Shown in pieces: positions 34,220 to 34,634 of a stretch of 34,634 nucleotides of DNA (the first letter of the stretch is position 1; each line of letters starts with the position of its first letter). Source of the DNA: Alphaproteobacteria bacterium 32-64-14 (GTDB lineage: Bacteria; Pseudomonadota; Alphaproteobacteria; Caulobacterales; Hyphomonadaceae); the NCBI GenBank assembly GCA_002280725.1, contig NCEM01000034.1:1-34634 (forward strand). The letters are read 5' to 3'. The position numbers and the translations under genes were made by a program. The notes beneath the pieces are model-generated. The model saw nothing but the letters and a program-made list of their open reading frames with translations, did not search any database and was not told the origin of the DNA.

Positions 34220-34634
34220 AAATACGTCGCATCGAAGTCAGGGATTTCAGAAAACTCCGCCACGTGATCGTTGATGACCTTAAAGACGGATTGAATGTGG
34301 TTGTGGGCGACAATGAAGCTGGGAAGTCGACGCTGCTGGCGGCCATGCGCGCGTGTCTCTTTGAGCGCCATCGGGTCAGCGGTCAGGCTGCGGCGAGCAT
34401 GCAGCCCTACGGACAAACGGTACGCCCCGAGATCACGATCGACTTTGAAATAGGCGGTCATTCATGGCGACTACACAAGGCGTTCTGCCAACGGCCTGAG
34501 GCCGAACTGTCTTCGGTCGGCGAGCGGAAAACCGGAGATGCGGTCGAGGAACGCCTTGCCGAACTCTTCGGATTTTCACCGCCTGGCAAAGGGCAATCCA
34601 AGCCAGAAGAGCACCAGGGAATCCATGGCCTGCT
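34216..34634 (+). CDS. SbcC/YhaN-like SMC-type ATPase (5' part, cut by window edge)
   Basis: The first 139 codons are visible. MKIRRIEVRDFRKLRHVIVD is the typical first strand pair of SbcC/RecF/YhaN ATPases, and the Walker A is VVGDNEAGKSTLLAA, the exact form seen in SbcC-like proteins. The frame stays open to the last base, so coiled coils and signature motif lie outside. It starts inside the SbcD-like stop codon and forms a pair with it. A full-length SbcC-like protein is expected. Confidence 0.85.
   Translation, partial: MKIRRIEVRDFRKLRHVIVDDLKDGLNVVVGDNEAGKSTLLAAMRACLFERHRVSGQAAASMQPYGQTVRPEITIDFEIGGHSWRLHKAFCQRPEAELSSVGERKTGDAVEERLAELFGFSPPGKGQSKPEEHQGIHGL

Overview
The window looks like the chromosome of a GC-rich alphaproteobacterium. 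The DNA is dense and high in GC. Several promoters are partial matches to the Caulobacter-type consensus (TTGAC... with a GCTA-like -10). The housekeeping genes (DprE1/DprE2-like pair, hldE, TraB/GumN lipoprotein, pterin dehydratase, CheY-like protein with a charged tail) fit Caulobacterales/Hyphomonadaceae, but I cannot fix the genus.

Layout: (1) 1-1424, minus strand: a sugar-nucleotide pair, a Gfo/Idh/MocA dehydrogenase cut by the left edge and a hexapeptide acetyltransferase, translationally coupled. (2) 1632-2561: a TraB/GumN-family lipoprotein. (3) 2629-5216: a type II restriction-modification pair (EcoO109I/PmeII-like endonuclease plus C5-cytosine methyltransferase) just beyond the 3' end of a tRNA-Arg(CCG). 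(4) 5303-11515: core metabolism, with ppc, glutamine-dependent nadE and a divergent L-2-hydroxyglutarate-dehydrogenase-like flavoprotein. (5) 11522-17700, minus strand: envelope sugar genes. These are UDP-glucuronate decarboxylase and UDP-glucose dehydrogenase (a UDP-xylose route), a DprE1/DprE2-like pair (the ribose-to-arabinose epimerisation on a polyprenyl carrier known from mycobacteria), and hldE (LPS heptose). (6) 17925-22718: response regulator with a possible small-RNA leader, amino acid permease with a strong terminator, HAD hydrolase, lipoprotein, small conserved-looking proteins, pterin dehydratase.

From tRNA-Ala(CGC) at 22842 onward the window becomes an accessory island that runs off the right edge. 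It opens with decayed mobile-element debris (possible istB scrap, frameshifted ParB-like fragment). An AbiEi/AbiEii toxin-antitoxin operon follows, with a 10-bp inverted repeat over its start. Then comes a long co-directional block: sigma-like factor, HTH protein, a 1116-aa ImmA/IrrE-UvrD helicase-RecB-like nuclease fusion, a tandem ubiquitin-like protein with an E2-like tail ending in -RGG, a JAMM deubiquitinase-like protease, an E1-like adenylating enzyme, an SbcD-like phosphoesterase and an SbcC-like ATPase (cut by the edge).

This last block is the most exciting part. It joins a bacterial ubiquitin-like conjugation/deconjugation cassette to two DNA-processing machines, with a peptidase-linked regulatory module in front. 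Most junctions are start/stop overlaps, so it probably acts as one operon. An anti-phage or DNA-damage role is my inference; the order and coupling of the genes are directly visible.
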